The notes under the pieces are model-generated. The model searched no databases. It saw only the letters and a program-made list of their open reading frames with translations, and had not been told where the DNA came from. This document shows, in pieces, positions 31,496 to 39,279 of a stretch of 43,000 nt of DNA. The position numbers and the translations under genes are program-made. Origin of the DNA: JAEDES01 sp045649455 (GTDB lineage: Bacteria; Bacillota_I; Bacilli_A; RF39; UBA660); contig JAZRPV010000055.1 of the NCBI GenBank assembly GCA_045649455.1, positions 1-43,000 on the forward strand, given 5' to 3'. Positions within the stretch are counted from its first letter, which is position 1, and the number at the start of each line of letters is the position of its first letter.

Positions 31496-32689
31496 CTAAT
31501 TAAAATAATCTTTTGAAATAACTATAACTGGACGAACTCCCATAGTACCCTTATTAATCGCCGAATCATTTCCTAACATTCCATAACCAGCAGTTATATA
31601 CCAAACTTTTGTAGAATCATATGCTGTTCCAGTCCAATATGAAGTAGAATAAATCCAAGGATATTTAGCAGGTCGACAATAATAATCTAATGAACAACCA
31701 AATGTTTCAGAACTTGTTAATTCTTCTGTTTTAATAGGTCTTGCTTCAACAATTTCAACATTAAAATTATCCTCTAATGCATTCTTATAATTATCTATAT
31801 AAGTTTTAACAAAACTAAAAGTATAATTTGAACTATAATCAGAATATTTTGTTATACCTCTACGTATGTCATTAACAGAATCCCATCCCTTCATAGTAGA
31901 ATCTTGCATTCCAGTTGCTTCATCACCATAGTAAGTTAATTCATAAGTACTATAATCATATTCACCACCAACATACAAATTATACATCGAAAAAAGCTTT
32001 ATATTATCTCCTTCTGTTCCAATTGTGTAGAATTGTTCACTTCCTATTGTAACAATCGTACCAATAGTAGTTACATCGCCATTTGCAGAAACAGGTTTAT
32101 AAACACCATTATCTTTAACACTACTTCCGCTGCCATCACTTTGAACATATTCTAAAGTTAATGCTAAATCTAACACTACTTGTCCAGTTGGTAAATCATA
32201 ATTATTCAAATCTTTTCTATACTCTATTCTCACTTTAATAGGCATCGTTGTATCTTTTGCAAGTAATTGTTTTGATGTGATACTTTCACCATTTTGATAT
32301 GAAACTTCATATTTTAAAAACTTTGATTGTTCTGCTGTTAAATCAGGAATCTTAACAACATTTTCAATCATTGCATCAATGTCACCACCGTTTACAACGT
32401 CAACTACAAATTCATAAAAGTCTCCTGGCCTATTTAATGTTGTTTCAAATTCTAATGTACTACTAGTCTTAATAACCGGTAAATTAGTTGTTGCACTACC
32501 TTTTATTACTCTAGGATTATTTAAATAAATATCCCAATCAGCTGCACTTACTCTAGCGTTACCTTGAATTGTTAAAACTGCAGAAAGTGCAGAATAAGCA
32601 ATTGTTAACGTAAATACACAAATTAAAACTAAACAAAGTACTAATGATAGATTTTTTCTATCCCTTAAATTTATATTTATTTTCTTCAT
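31496..32689 (-). CDS. TasA-like surface protein with lectin-like C-terminal domain
   Basis: A 397-residue secreted protein, paralogue of 18744-19949. The signal peptide ends in TIAYSALSAVLTIQGNARVS and ADWDIYL. The TasA-like domain holds LNRPGDFYEFVVDVVNGGD and ends in EYVQSDGSG; the rest (about 195-397) has QFYTIGTEGDNIKLFSMYNL, VEARPIK and a C-terminal YPWIYSTSYWTGTAYDSTKV...MGVRPVIVISKDYFN. The C-terminal 15 residues are the same in both paralogues, while the 40 before them diverge. Codon use here is ordinary (A/T-ending) throughout. It is monocistronic, with its own terminator. Likely a surface ligand-binding protein; the ligand is unknown. Confidence 0.72.
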   Translation of the reverse strand: MKKININLRDRKNLSLVLCLVLICVFTLTIAYSALSAVLTIQGNARVSAADWDIYLNNPRVIKGSATTNLPVIKTSSTLEFETTLNRPGDFYEFVVDVVNGGDIDAMIENVVKIPDLTAEQSKFLKYEVSYQNGESITSKQLLAKDTTMPIKVRIEYRKDLNNYDLPTGQVVLDLALTLEYVQSDGSGSSVKDNGVYKPVSANGDVTTIGTIVTIGSEQFYTIGTEGDNIKLFSMYNLYVGGEYDYSTYELTYYGDEATGMQDSTMKGWDSVNDIRRGITKYSDYSSNYTFSFVKTYIDNYKNALEDNFNVEIVEARPIKTEELTSSETFGCSLDYYCRPAKYPWIYSTSYWTGTAYDSTKVWYITAGYGMLGNDSAINKGTMGVRPVIVISKDYFN

Positions 32690-32729
32690 TCATTTCACCT
32701 ACCATATTAAATATATCACTTTTATTTTC

Positions 32730-32757
32730 TAAAAAAAAGAAACTATTCACTAGTTTC
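32730..32757 (-). terminator. intrinsic terminator
   Basis: A 7-bp stem (GAAACTA / TAGTTTC) with a 5-nt loop and eight T, at the end of the gene at 32743-33138. Confidence 0.82.
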
Positions 32758-33138
32758 CATATCCTTTACATTCTTAATATTTATATTTTTTAATCCTTCA
32801 CTTACTAATTTATAATTATTATTCTCTCCTAATAATATAAATTGCGGAAGACTTCCATTAAAATTCATAGACTTTTCTAAATCAATAAAAATATTCTTCT
32901 TTTGACGAATCAGCTCAGTAGCTTCCACTAAATCAAATTCACCATTCTTAAATACATCAGTATCCTTATATCCTTCATATAATTCATCTTTTCTATTTTC
33001 ATATAAAAGTCTTGCTAATTTACAAGCTTCTACCCAATCATTTCTTTCACTAACTGGTAATAATGCAAATTCTTCTTCAGTTATATTAAGTTTATCTTTT
33101 AATACATTATATATATCTTTTTCTACATCAGTTAACAT
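32743..33138 (-). CDS. hypothetical protein
   Basis: A 131-residue soluble, acidic, helical protein: MLTDVEKDIYNVLKDKLNIT, then SERNDWVEACKLARLLYENR and LPQFILLGENNNYKLVSEGL. The family is not recognised. The ATG at 33138 is preferred, with TGGAGG about 6 nt upstream. A TGATACAAT extended -10 lies some 30 nt upstream, so it is probably monocistronic. Confidence 0.55.
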   Translation of the reverse strand: MLTDVEKDIYNVLKDKLNITEEEFALLPVSERNDWVEACKLARLLYENRKDELYEGYKDTDVFKNGEFDLVEATELIRQKKNIFIDLEKSMNFNGSLPQFILLGENNNYKLVSEGLKNINIKNVKDMETSE

Positions 33139-33208
33139 ATATACCTCCATATTCTTTATCATTGTATCACATAACTTAAACTAATAAAACTAACTTTACA
33201 CTTATAAA

Positions 33209-33235
33209 CAAAAAAAGAAGTCAAATGACTTCTTT
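33209..33235 (-). terminator. intrinsic terminator of glyS
   Basis: A 9-bp stem (AAGAAGTCA / TGACTTCTT) with a short loop and seven T. Confidence 0.88.
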
Positions 33236-33237
33236 AA

Positions 33238-34614
33238 TTAAAACTTAGTATTTTCTCTAATATAGTTTTCTAATTCTTCTACTTTTAATACTATTTGTTC
33301 CATAGTATCTCTATTTCTAACAGTAACTGTACCATTATTAACAGTTTCATCATCAACTGTTATACAGAATGGTGTACCAATAGCATCTTGTCTTCTATAA
33401 CGTTTACCAATTGATCCAGCTTCATCATATGTAGTCATAAAGTTAAAACTAATATTCTTATATAGTTCTCTTGCTTTTTCACCATGATATTTTTTATTTA
33501 ATGGTAAGATTGCTACTTTATAAGGAGCTAGATATGGATGAAGTTTTAATACTTCTCTTGTTTCTCCATTTTCTAATTCTTCTTCTTGATAAGCATCACA
33601 TAATACTGTAAGTACTGTTCTTTCAACACCAACACTTGGTTCAATAACATATGGAATGTATTTTTCATTAGTTTCAGGATCTAAATATAATTGAGGAACT
33701 CCTGATACTTTTTGATGTTGTCCTAAGTCATAATCAGTACGAGATGCAATACCCCATAATTCTCCCCATCCGAATGGGAATAAATATTCAATATCAGTAG
33801 TTGCATTACTATAGAAACTTAATTCTTCTGCAGAGTGATCTCTAAATCTTAAATTTTCTTCTTTAACACCTAAATCTAATAAGAACTTTTTACAAGTATC
33901 TTTATAATATTGATGCCATTCTAATTCAGTACCTGGTTTACAGAAGAATTCTAATTCCATTTGTTCAAATTCTCTTACACGGAAGATAAAGTTACCTGGA
34001 GTAATTTCATTTCTAAAACTCTTACCAACTTGTCCAATACCAAATGGTACTTTTAATCTCATACTTCTTTGTACATTTAAGAAATCAACAAAGATACCTT
34101 GTGCAGTTTCTGGTCTTAAGTAAATTGCACTTTTATTATCTTCAGTAACACCTTGATAAGTCTTAAACATTAAGTTAAATTCACGAATATCTGTATAATT
34201 GAATTTACCACATTTAGGACAAACAATTTTATTTTCATTAAGAACTTTCATTAATTCTTCATGAGAAAGTCCTCCTGCTTCACTCATAACACCAGCATCT
34301 TCAATTAACTTATCTACTCTATGTCTACTTTTACATTCTTTACAATCAATTAGTGGATCTGAGAATGTTTGAATATGTCCACTTGCTTCCCAAGTTTTTG
34401 GATTCATTAATATTGCAGAATCTAATCCTACATTATTTGGATCTTCTTGAATAAATTTCTTTTTCCAAGCTCTTTTTACATTTTCTTTAAGTTCAGCTCC
34501 TAATGGACCAAAATCCCAAGTATTAGCAAGTCCACCATAAATTTCACTACCTTGATATATATATCCATATTGTTTACAATATGCTACCATTTTTTCCATT
34601 GTTAATTTTTCCAT
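33238..34614 (-). CDS. glyS: glycine-tRNA ligase, alpha2 type
   Basis: A class II synthetase of 458 residues that charges tRNA-Gly; the dimeric (eukaryote/Mollicute/some Firmicutes) type, not the GlyQ/GlyS tetramer of E. coli. Motif 1 region: EIYGGLANTWDFGPLG near the N-terminus; motif 2: GKSFRNEITPGNFIFRVREF; motif 3: EPSVGVERTVLTVL; a C-terminal anticodon domain ends the protein. A Cys pair (CKEC, CPKC) lies in the insert. It follows the LOG gene by 3 nt and is under the compact T-box. Confidence 0.97.
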   Translation of the reverse strand: MEKLTMEKMVAYCKQYGYIYQGSEIYGGLANTWDFGPLGAELKENVKRAWKKKFIQEDPNNVGLDSAILMNPKTWEASGHIQTFSDPLIDCKECKSRHRVDKLIEDAGVMSEAGGLSHEELMKVLNENKIVCPKCGKFNYTDIREFNLMFKTYQGVTEDNKSAIYLRPETAQGIFVDFLNVQRSMRLKVPFGIGQVGKSFRNEITPGNFIFRVREFEQMELEFFCKPGTELEWHQYYKDTCKKFLLDLGVKEENLRFRDHSAEELSFYSNATTDIEYLFPFGWGELWGIASRTDYDLGQHQKVSGVPQLYLDPETNEKYIPYVIEPSVGVERTVLTVLCDAYQEEELENGETREVLKLHPYLAPYKVAILPLNKKYHGEKARELYKNISFNFMTTYDEAGSIGKRYRRQDAIGTPFCITVDDETVNNGTVTVRNRDTMEQIVLKVEELENYIRENTKF

Positions 34615-34617
34615 AAT

Positions 34618-35154
34618 TTAATTCTCCTTTATCATTTCAACTATTTTATTTTTATCACTTTCAATTATCATATATTCAGATGGAACCATATCAATAAATC
34701 CCTCTTCATATAAATGATATAATTCTTTAATTAATGGTGTATAAAAATAATTACAATTATATAAAATTATCTTTTTACCATTACCTATTCTCATCTCTTC
34801 TATTGCCGAAAATACCTCAGCATATGTCCCGAGACCACCAGGTAATATTAACACCATATCGCTATTACTAAATATTGCATTAAATCTTTCTGTAGTAGTA
34901 TCAACAACAATCTTTTCATCACCAACTACTTCTTCCCCGTCTCTATCATCATGATATTTAGTAATAATTCCTGTTACCTTTTTATTGTTGTTTTTAAATT
35001 CACTATAGCATAGGCCCATAAGGCCTCGATTATACGCACCATATACTAAGTCTACATTATCTAATCTAGCGATCATTTTGATTAAATCACTACATTCATC
35101 AATATAAACTTTATCAATATTAGTTTTAGCTGTACATCCAATAAATAAATTCAA
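34618..35154 (-). CDS. LOG-family protein
   Basis: A 178-residue protein of the lysine-decarboxylase-like/LOG family, which hydrolyses cytokinin or other nucleoside 5'-monophosphates to free base and ribose 5-phosphate. The signature PGGLGTYAE is at about residues 108-116, with GLMGL earlier and EEMRI after it. The start is a TTG at 35154, with AGGAGG 8 nt upstream; the GTG at 35163 is part of that site. It is between the T-box and glyS, so its level should follow glycine charging. Why this enzyme is tied to glyS is not clear. Confidence 0.78.
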   Translation of the reverse strand: MNLFIGCTAKTNIDKVYIDECSDLIKMIARLDNVDLVYGAYNRGLMGLCYSEFKNNNKKVTGIITKYHDDRDGEEVVGDEKIVVDTTTERFNAIFSNSDMVLILPGGLGTYAEVFSAIEEMRIGNGKKIILYNCNYFYTPLIKELYHLYEEGFIDMVPSEYMIIESDKNKIVEMIKEN

Positions 35155-35172
35155 AATGATCACCTCCTATAT

Positions 35173-35306
35173 AAACAAAAAACTTCTAGAATAATGTAAG
35201 GACGAAATTATATTCCGCGGTTCCACCTTACTTATTCTAGAAGAATCAGCTTTGTTTTATACTGCTCTAGGCTTTCCACACCCGTCATCGCACTTATCAC
35301 TTGTTT
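35173..35306 (-). ncRNA. compact T-box leader, probably tRNA-Gly
   Basis: The T-box AAGGTGGAACCGCGG has TGGA, which pairs with the TCCA end expected of tRNA-Gly in Bacilli. The terminator pairs CTTCTAGAATAA with TTATTCTAGAAG, followed by TTTTTT. The transcript from the promoter to the T-box is only about 75-80 nt. The usual AGAGAG...GGTTGGTG stem I blocks found in the Trp and Phe leaders are absent. The specifier is not clearly placed; GGG or GGT in GATGACGGGTG are candidates. Confidence 0.8.
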
Positions 35307-35311
35307 CCAAT

Positions 35312-35340
35312 AATATACTTAATTTTTTTATTAATGTCAA
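35312..35340 (-). promoter_or_regulatory. promoter of the LOG-glyS operon
   Basis: TTGACA (35335-35340), a 17-bp spacer and TATATT (35312-35317). It defines the short 5' end of the T-box RNA. Confidence 0.85.
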
Positions 35341-35342
35341 GA

Positions 35343-36305
35343 CTATTCCCTACTTGATTTTTCTTTTTCAAAGTAAGGTGTAACAATCTTATTTAATTTT
35401 GATAATCTTTTTATCTTAGGCATTTCCTTGTCTCTAAAATCACTTATTTCATCAGAATATCTAATATAAGTAGTAAAGGCTTCTAAGTATTCACCAAACA
35501 TTTCTTCACTAACATCTAATGGTTCTAAAGACTTTAATTTTCTTAGATTTATTCTATTAACTTTTTCAAAGTCATGTTCTGAAATTTTTTCCTCATAACA
35601 ATATTCTTCATCAAAACTTTTAGTAACAATTTTCCCCTTTTGAGTTTTAAACTCTAACAAACCACTCATTGGTAACAAAACTAAAGGAGCACTAGGATCA
35701 AATAAAACTGCTTTATTATTATGTTTAAGTCCAGTAATTAAGTGATTTGCATTTTCACCTTTTTCTTCATCTACACTACATCGACGAACAGATACATCAC
35801 TCGCTACTCCACCCATTTCATTAATAACATCTGTAACTAAACTAGCACAATGTCTACAGCAAAACGAACCAGTCGCAACACGAGAACCCATCATATCCAC
35901 AAAATGATCATAACAATCTTTCTTATAAGATGCATATTCTACTTTATCTTCAGATAATATCCCACCATCTATTAACATCTTACATAAAAAAGCTCCACTT
36001 AAATCAGAAGATACTCCCATACTTTTTAAAAATTTAGCAATATCTTTTACATATTCTAAATATAGTTTCTTTTCTTCTTTAAATTCTTCTTTTTTCATAA
36101 TATTATGAAATAATTTCCATTTCTCATATCTTAAAGGTAATCTTATACCAGCACCAAGTACCGTACCTAACCCCATAGACATAATACTCCCATTAATAGG
36201 TTCATATCCATTTAAGATAATACAAGGAATTTGACTTGCAATACCAAGTACACCAGCCGCACTCGTTATTGCAACTTCGTAAAAGTCTTTTTCAAAACAA
36301 TACAT
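35343..36305 (-). CDS. transglutaminase-like (papain-fold) protein
   Basis: A 320-residue protein with a likely cysteine-hydrolase core: Cys in GSFCCRHCASLVTDV (about residue 150), His in NHLITGL (about 188) and Asp in VLFDPSAPL (about 205), the Cys-His-Asp order of transglutaminase-like enzymes. The N-terminal 50 residues are hydrophobic and glycine-rich (AAGVLGIASQIPCIIL, GTVLGAGI) and may bind a membrane. The C-terminal 100 residues are helical and charged. The ATG at 36305 has AGGAGGGG 4 nt upstream. The substrate and biological role are unknown; I do not recognise a named family. It is probably co-transcribed with the 31-residue peptide upstream. Confidence 0.6.
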   Translation of the reverse strand: MYCFEKDFYEVAITSAAGVLGIASQIPCIILNGYEPINGSIMSMGLGTVLGAGIRLPLRYEKWKLFHNIMKKEEFKEEKKLYLEYVKDIAKFLKSMGVSSDLSGAFLCKMLIDGGILSEDKVEYASYKKDCYDHFVDMMGSRVATGSFCCRHCASLVTDVINEMGGVASDVSVRRCSVDEEKGENANHLITGLKHNNKAVLFDPSAPLVLLPMSGLLEFKTQKGKIVTKSFDEEYCYEEKISEHDFEKVNRINLRKLKSLEPLDVSEEMFGEYLEAFTTYIRYSDEISDFRDKEMPKIKRLSKLNKIVTPYFEKEKSSRE

Positions 36306-36315
36306 CAAACCCCTC

Positions 36316-36411
36316 CTATCTTTTCTTTAACTCAACAACCTTTTCTATTATTTCAATTATGTAATAAATAACATGTAACATAATAATTACAAATATTACT
36401 TTACTTTCCAT
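36316..36411 (-). CDS. 31-residue membrane peptide
   Basis: A short frame with GATGAGG just before the ATG. The product is one membrane helix (residues about 4-20: KVIFVIIMLHVIYYIIE) ending in a charged VVELKKR tail. It lies 10 nt upstream of the transglutaminase-like gene, downstream of a good promoter, with its stop next to that gene's ribosome site. It may be a small partner peptide; no homologue is recognised. Confidence 0.5.
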   Translation of the reverse strand: MESKVIFVIIMLHVIYYIIEIIEKVVELKKR

Positions 36412-36436
36412 AACCTCATCCCCTTAATTGCGCTAT

Positions 36437-36465
36437 ATTATACCACAAAACACAAAAAAAGACAA
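36437..36465 (-). promoter_or_regulatory. promoter of the small peptide/transglutaminase-like genes
   Basis: TTGTCT (36460-36465), a 17-bp spacer and TATAAT (36437-36442) with a TG extension. The -35 lies inside the stem of the LtaS-like gene's terminator. Confidence 0.7.
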
Positions 36466-36480
36466 GATTTACTTGTCTTC
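36453..36480 (-). terminator. intrinsic terminator of the LtaS-like gene
   Basis: An 8-bp stem (AAGACAAG / CTTGTCTT) with a short loop and seven T. Confidence 0.85.
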
Positions 36481-38022
36481 ATATAATTCCTCTTTATTAT
36501 TAATCATGTCATAATAATCATCACCAATAATATGATTATCATAATAATTAGATTTCTTTAATAATTCAGCATTTATATAATCTACACCCAATTCTTCAAT
36601 TAGTGTATCTTTATCAGAATATAAATTAACACCCAATCCCAACTTATCACCATCTATTTTAGCCCCTAAAGCAGCTAAAGTTGTTGGATACATATCAAAA
36701 TGAGTAGCAATTCTATTCTTATTATTATCGGTCTTTAAAGATGAATTAATTATAACATTATAAATATATCTATTAGACATATCATCATATAATCCATCTT
36801 GTACAACTAAATGATCCCCAACAATAACAATTGTTGTATCTTTATAAAATTCTTGCTTTTTAACCCATTCTATAAATTTACCAATCTTATAATCAGCACA
36901 ATAAAATGAATTAGCATATACATTACTAAATTTATTTTCACAATACTTATCCATATATCCATCAGTAAAATGAGTATCCGCAGTTAACATAGTAAAATTA
37001 AATGGTTCATCATTCTTCGAAATTTCTAATAATTTTTCTTTAGCATAATCATATAATTTTAAATCTTCGTAACCCCACCATACTTTATAATCATTAGAAA
37101 TTTTTCTTTCTTTTATAGCCCAATAATAATCAAATATTTCATAATTACCATGTTGCTCGAAATACTGCTTTCTTCCACCATAATCAGCATCAGATCCCAA
37201 CATAAAATAATTTTTATAACCATTATGTTCTAATATTTCACCAATTGAATATGCACCAGATAAAGAACTTTTATTAGACTTATAAGTATTCCAATCAACA
37301 GGTGTCTTTAAAGGAATACCAGATGTATGTGATACTAATCCTGCAATTGTATAACTAGTATTACTAACTTGTATTAATCCACCAATCTTATCACTACTAC
37401 TAAAATTAGTATATTCCATCGCTAATTTTTCTAAATATGGAGAATAACTTTCATCAACTAATCCTCCATTTTTTTTAGATACATTAGATGACTCTAAAGA
37501 TTCAACTACTAAAAATATAAGATTTCTTTTCTTTTTAGGAAATTCAATTTTCACCTTACTACCATCAACATAATAATCTTCAAAAATAGTAGAAACATTA
37601 TTCATATTTTTAATATAACTATCCAACTCAACTAATTTAATCGCTCCATATATAGAACCAAAAACAAAAATTAAATAAAATGTTATTTTTCTAAACCTAG
37701 TAACTTTAAATAAATCAACAGAAATTTCTTTTTTCTTAAATCTAAATTTAAATACAACAGATAACTTTATATAATTCCAAATATATTTAAATAATTTATA
37801 AATAATAATTGTAAAAAATACTCCTAAACCAACAAATAATATTCCATACCAAACAATATCATAGTTCGCTCCTGCTGGATTAGTTAAAGTAAATATTAAC
37901 TGTTCAAAAGAAACATCATTAAATTCATAATTTATAAATATTGCAAACCATATAATTAATAAAATAAAAATACTAAAAACATTCAAAATATTTTTAAATA
38001 TCTTTTTATTTTTTTCTACCAT
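36469..38022 (-). CDS. LtaS/MdoB-type phosphoglycerol transferase-like membrane sulfatase-fold enzyme
   Basis: A 517-residue protein. About three N-terminal membrane helices (residues 10-30, 55-80 and 108-130) are followed by an extracellular alkaline-phosphatase/sulfatase-fold domain. Metal-site landmarks are LIFLVVESLESSN (Glu), a Thr nucleophile candidate in SNTSYTIAGLVSH, TADTHFTDGY and VIVGDHLV (Asp-His near the C-terminal part). This fits LtaS-type lipoteichoic acid synthases or other phosphoglycerol transferases. It has only about three helices instead of LtaS's five. It overlaps the small membrane protein gene upstream by 17 nt. Confidence 0.85.
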   Translation of the reverse strand: MVEKNKKIFKNILNVFSIFILLIIWFAIFINYEFNDVSFEQLIFTLTNPAGANYDIVWYGILFVGLGVFFTIIIYKLFKYIWNYIKLSVVFKFRFKKKEISVDLFKVTRFRKITFYLIFVFGSIYGAIKLVELDSYIKNMNNVSTIFEDYYVDGSKVKIEFPKKKRNLIFLVVESLESSNVSKKNGGLVDESYSPYLEKLAMEYTNFSSSDKIGGLIQVSNTSYTIAGLVSHTSGIPLKTPVDWNTYKSNKSSLSGAYSIGEILEHNGYKNYFMLGSDADYGGRKQYFEQHGNYEIFDYYWAIKERKISNDYKVWWGYEDLKLYDYAKEKLLEISKNDEPFNFTMLTADTHFTDGYMDKYCENKFSNVYANSFYCADYKIGKFIEWVKKQEFYKDTTIVIVGDHLVVQDGLYDDMSNRYIYNVIINSSLKTDNNKNRIATHFDMYPTTLAALGAKIDGDKLGLGVNLYSDKDTLIEELGVDYINAELLKKSNYYDNHIIGDDYYDMINNKEELYEDK

Positions 38023-38335
38023 TAGAAACCTCTACTGTAAAAGAAAAATATTTATTAATTATATATATAGAAATTACAACAATAATACTAAAAAAACCAG
38101 TCATTAACATATATTTAACTCCAAATGGAAAACTATATTCCATATGAGCCATAATATTAACACCTTCTCTAACAGTATGCCTTAAGATCAAAATAATCAT
38201 TGACATCATATTAGATAAAAAAGTAATTAAAAAATAATTAATTATTAATGATAATATATTCTTTTCTTTTACCAAATATAAATATAAAGATATACCTAAA
38301 ATACAAGGCAAGAAAAAAGCTATGTAAAAATTCAT
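38006..38335 (-). CDS. small polytopic membrane protein
   Basis: A 109-residue protein with about three membrane helices (residues 2-20, 28-50 and 73-95) and few charges apart from the C-terminal GRKK. Its 3' end overlaps the start of the LtaS-like gene by 17 nt, so it probably works with that enzyme, for example by supplying the missing helices. That pairing is inference. AGGTGAT precedes the ATG. Confidence 0.6.
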   Translation of the reverse strand: MNFYIAFFLPCILGISLYLYLVKEKNILSLIINYFLITFLSNMMSMIILILRHTVREGVNIMAHMEYSFPFGVKYMLMTGFFSIIVVISIYIINKYFSFTVEVSNGRKK

Positions 38336-38354
38336 ATAATCACCTCACAATAAA

Positions 38355-38384
38355 ATTGTATCATAATATGGCAATTAACATCAA
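38355..38384 (-). promoter_or_regulatory. candidate promoter of the small membrane protein/LtaS-like pair
   Basis: TTGATG (38379-38384), 18 bp, TACAAT (38355-38360), with a TG extension before the -10. Confidence 0.5.
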
Positions 38385-38405
38385 ATTTATACATAGTTTT
38401 GCGCT

Positions 38406-39146
38406 TTATCTAAATTCTAATTGATTAATTTTCTTTATAAATTCTTTACTTTTTAAATATAAACCTGTATATCGTTCATAATAATCATCTAAAAAAGAAT
38501 TAATCTCTCTACTAACTTCACTACTAACATCAAGTTTTGATATATTACTAACTTCTACATAATAATAAAGCCTTATCATTTTAATAGTCTTATCACTAAC
38601 TAATCCTTCATCAGTAAAACAACCTCTACAAACATATCCTCCTTTATGTGATGATAAAGTAACTATATCTTTATCTGTCCCACATAAACTACAGCAATCT
38701 ATACTAGGTCTAACTCCTAAATAATCTAACATTTTAATTTCAAATATATTTGTAAGTACTAACGGATTAAATCCTTCTTCTATTTTTAATAAAACATCTT
38801 TTACTAAACTAAAGAAATCTTCATCACTTTGTCTAACTACTTGTAATGATAAATCTAATATAAATGATGCATAACTTATTCTTTCTAAATCCATCATTGT
38901 TTTAGAAAAAGAATTAATTAAATCTACCCCAATTAAAGTAGACAATCCATTTTTTTTATAATAAACATGAAATGTTCCATATACTAACTTTCTACTAACA
39001 CCTCTAAGTTTACTTTTAAGATTTCTACATCCTTTAGACATAATACCAATAAGACCATATTCACTAGTTAATACATTAAGTATTTTACTAGACTCACTAT
39101 AATTAGTTTCACTAAGTACTATACCTTCAAAACTTTCTATCTTCAC
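38406..39146 (-). CDS. recO: DNA repair protein RecO
   Basis: A recombination mediator that anneals DNA and loads RecA through RecOR. It is 246 residues. The N-terminal OB fold starts KIESFEGIVLSETNYSESSK, with IMSKGCRNLKSK, and a four-Cys zinc knuckle follows: CSLCGT...CRGC. The start is a GTG at 39146, 5 nt after yqzL's stop, with only a weak ribosome site, so translation probably depends on yqzL. The order era-yqzL-recO is the Bacillus order. Confidence 0.95.
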   Translation of the reverse strand: MKIESFEGIVLSETNYSESSKILNVLTSEYGLIGIMSKGCRNLKSKLRGVSRKLVYGTFHVYYKKNGLSTLIGVDLINSFSKTMMDLERISYASFILDLSLQVVRQSDEDFFSLVKDVLLKIEEGFNPLVLTNIFEIKMLDYLGVRPSIDCCSLCGTDKDIVTLSSHKGGYVCRGCFTDEGLVSDKTIKMIRLYYYVEVSNISKLDVSSEVSREINSFLDDYYERYTGLYLKSKEFIKKINQLEFR

Positions 39147-39151
39147 CTAAA

Positions 39152-39238
39152 TCACTTCTTTTTTATTTGTTTTAATAAATTATAATATTTAATATCCCCA
39201 GTCTTAATAAATAACTTCCATAATATATCATAATTCAT
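39152..39238 (-). CDS. yqzL: YqzL-like small protein
   Basis: A 28-residue frame between era and recO. It matches the N-terminus of Bacillus YqzL: MNYDILWKLFIKTGDIKYYN against the MLDFTWKLFSQTGNIETY pattern. It is shorter than the 47-residue Bacillus protein, ending in KQIKKK. AGAGGTG precedes the ATG. The same place between era and recO in Bacillus supports the call. The function is unknown. Confidence 0.8.
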   Translation of the reverse strand: MNYDILWKLFIKTGDIKYYNLLKQIKKK

Positions 39239-39269
39239 AAAATCACCTCTATTAATATAGTGGTGATTT
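39239..39269 (-). promoter_or_regulatory. hairpin enclosing the yqzL ribosome site
   Basis: Arms AAATCACC and GGTGATTT with an inner CTAT / ATAG stem. The GAGGTG site of yqzL lies in the 3' arm. No T run follows on this strand, so it is more likely to control translation or processing than to terminate. Confidence 0.5.
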
Positions 39270-39279
39270 CTTTTTAAAA

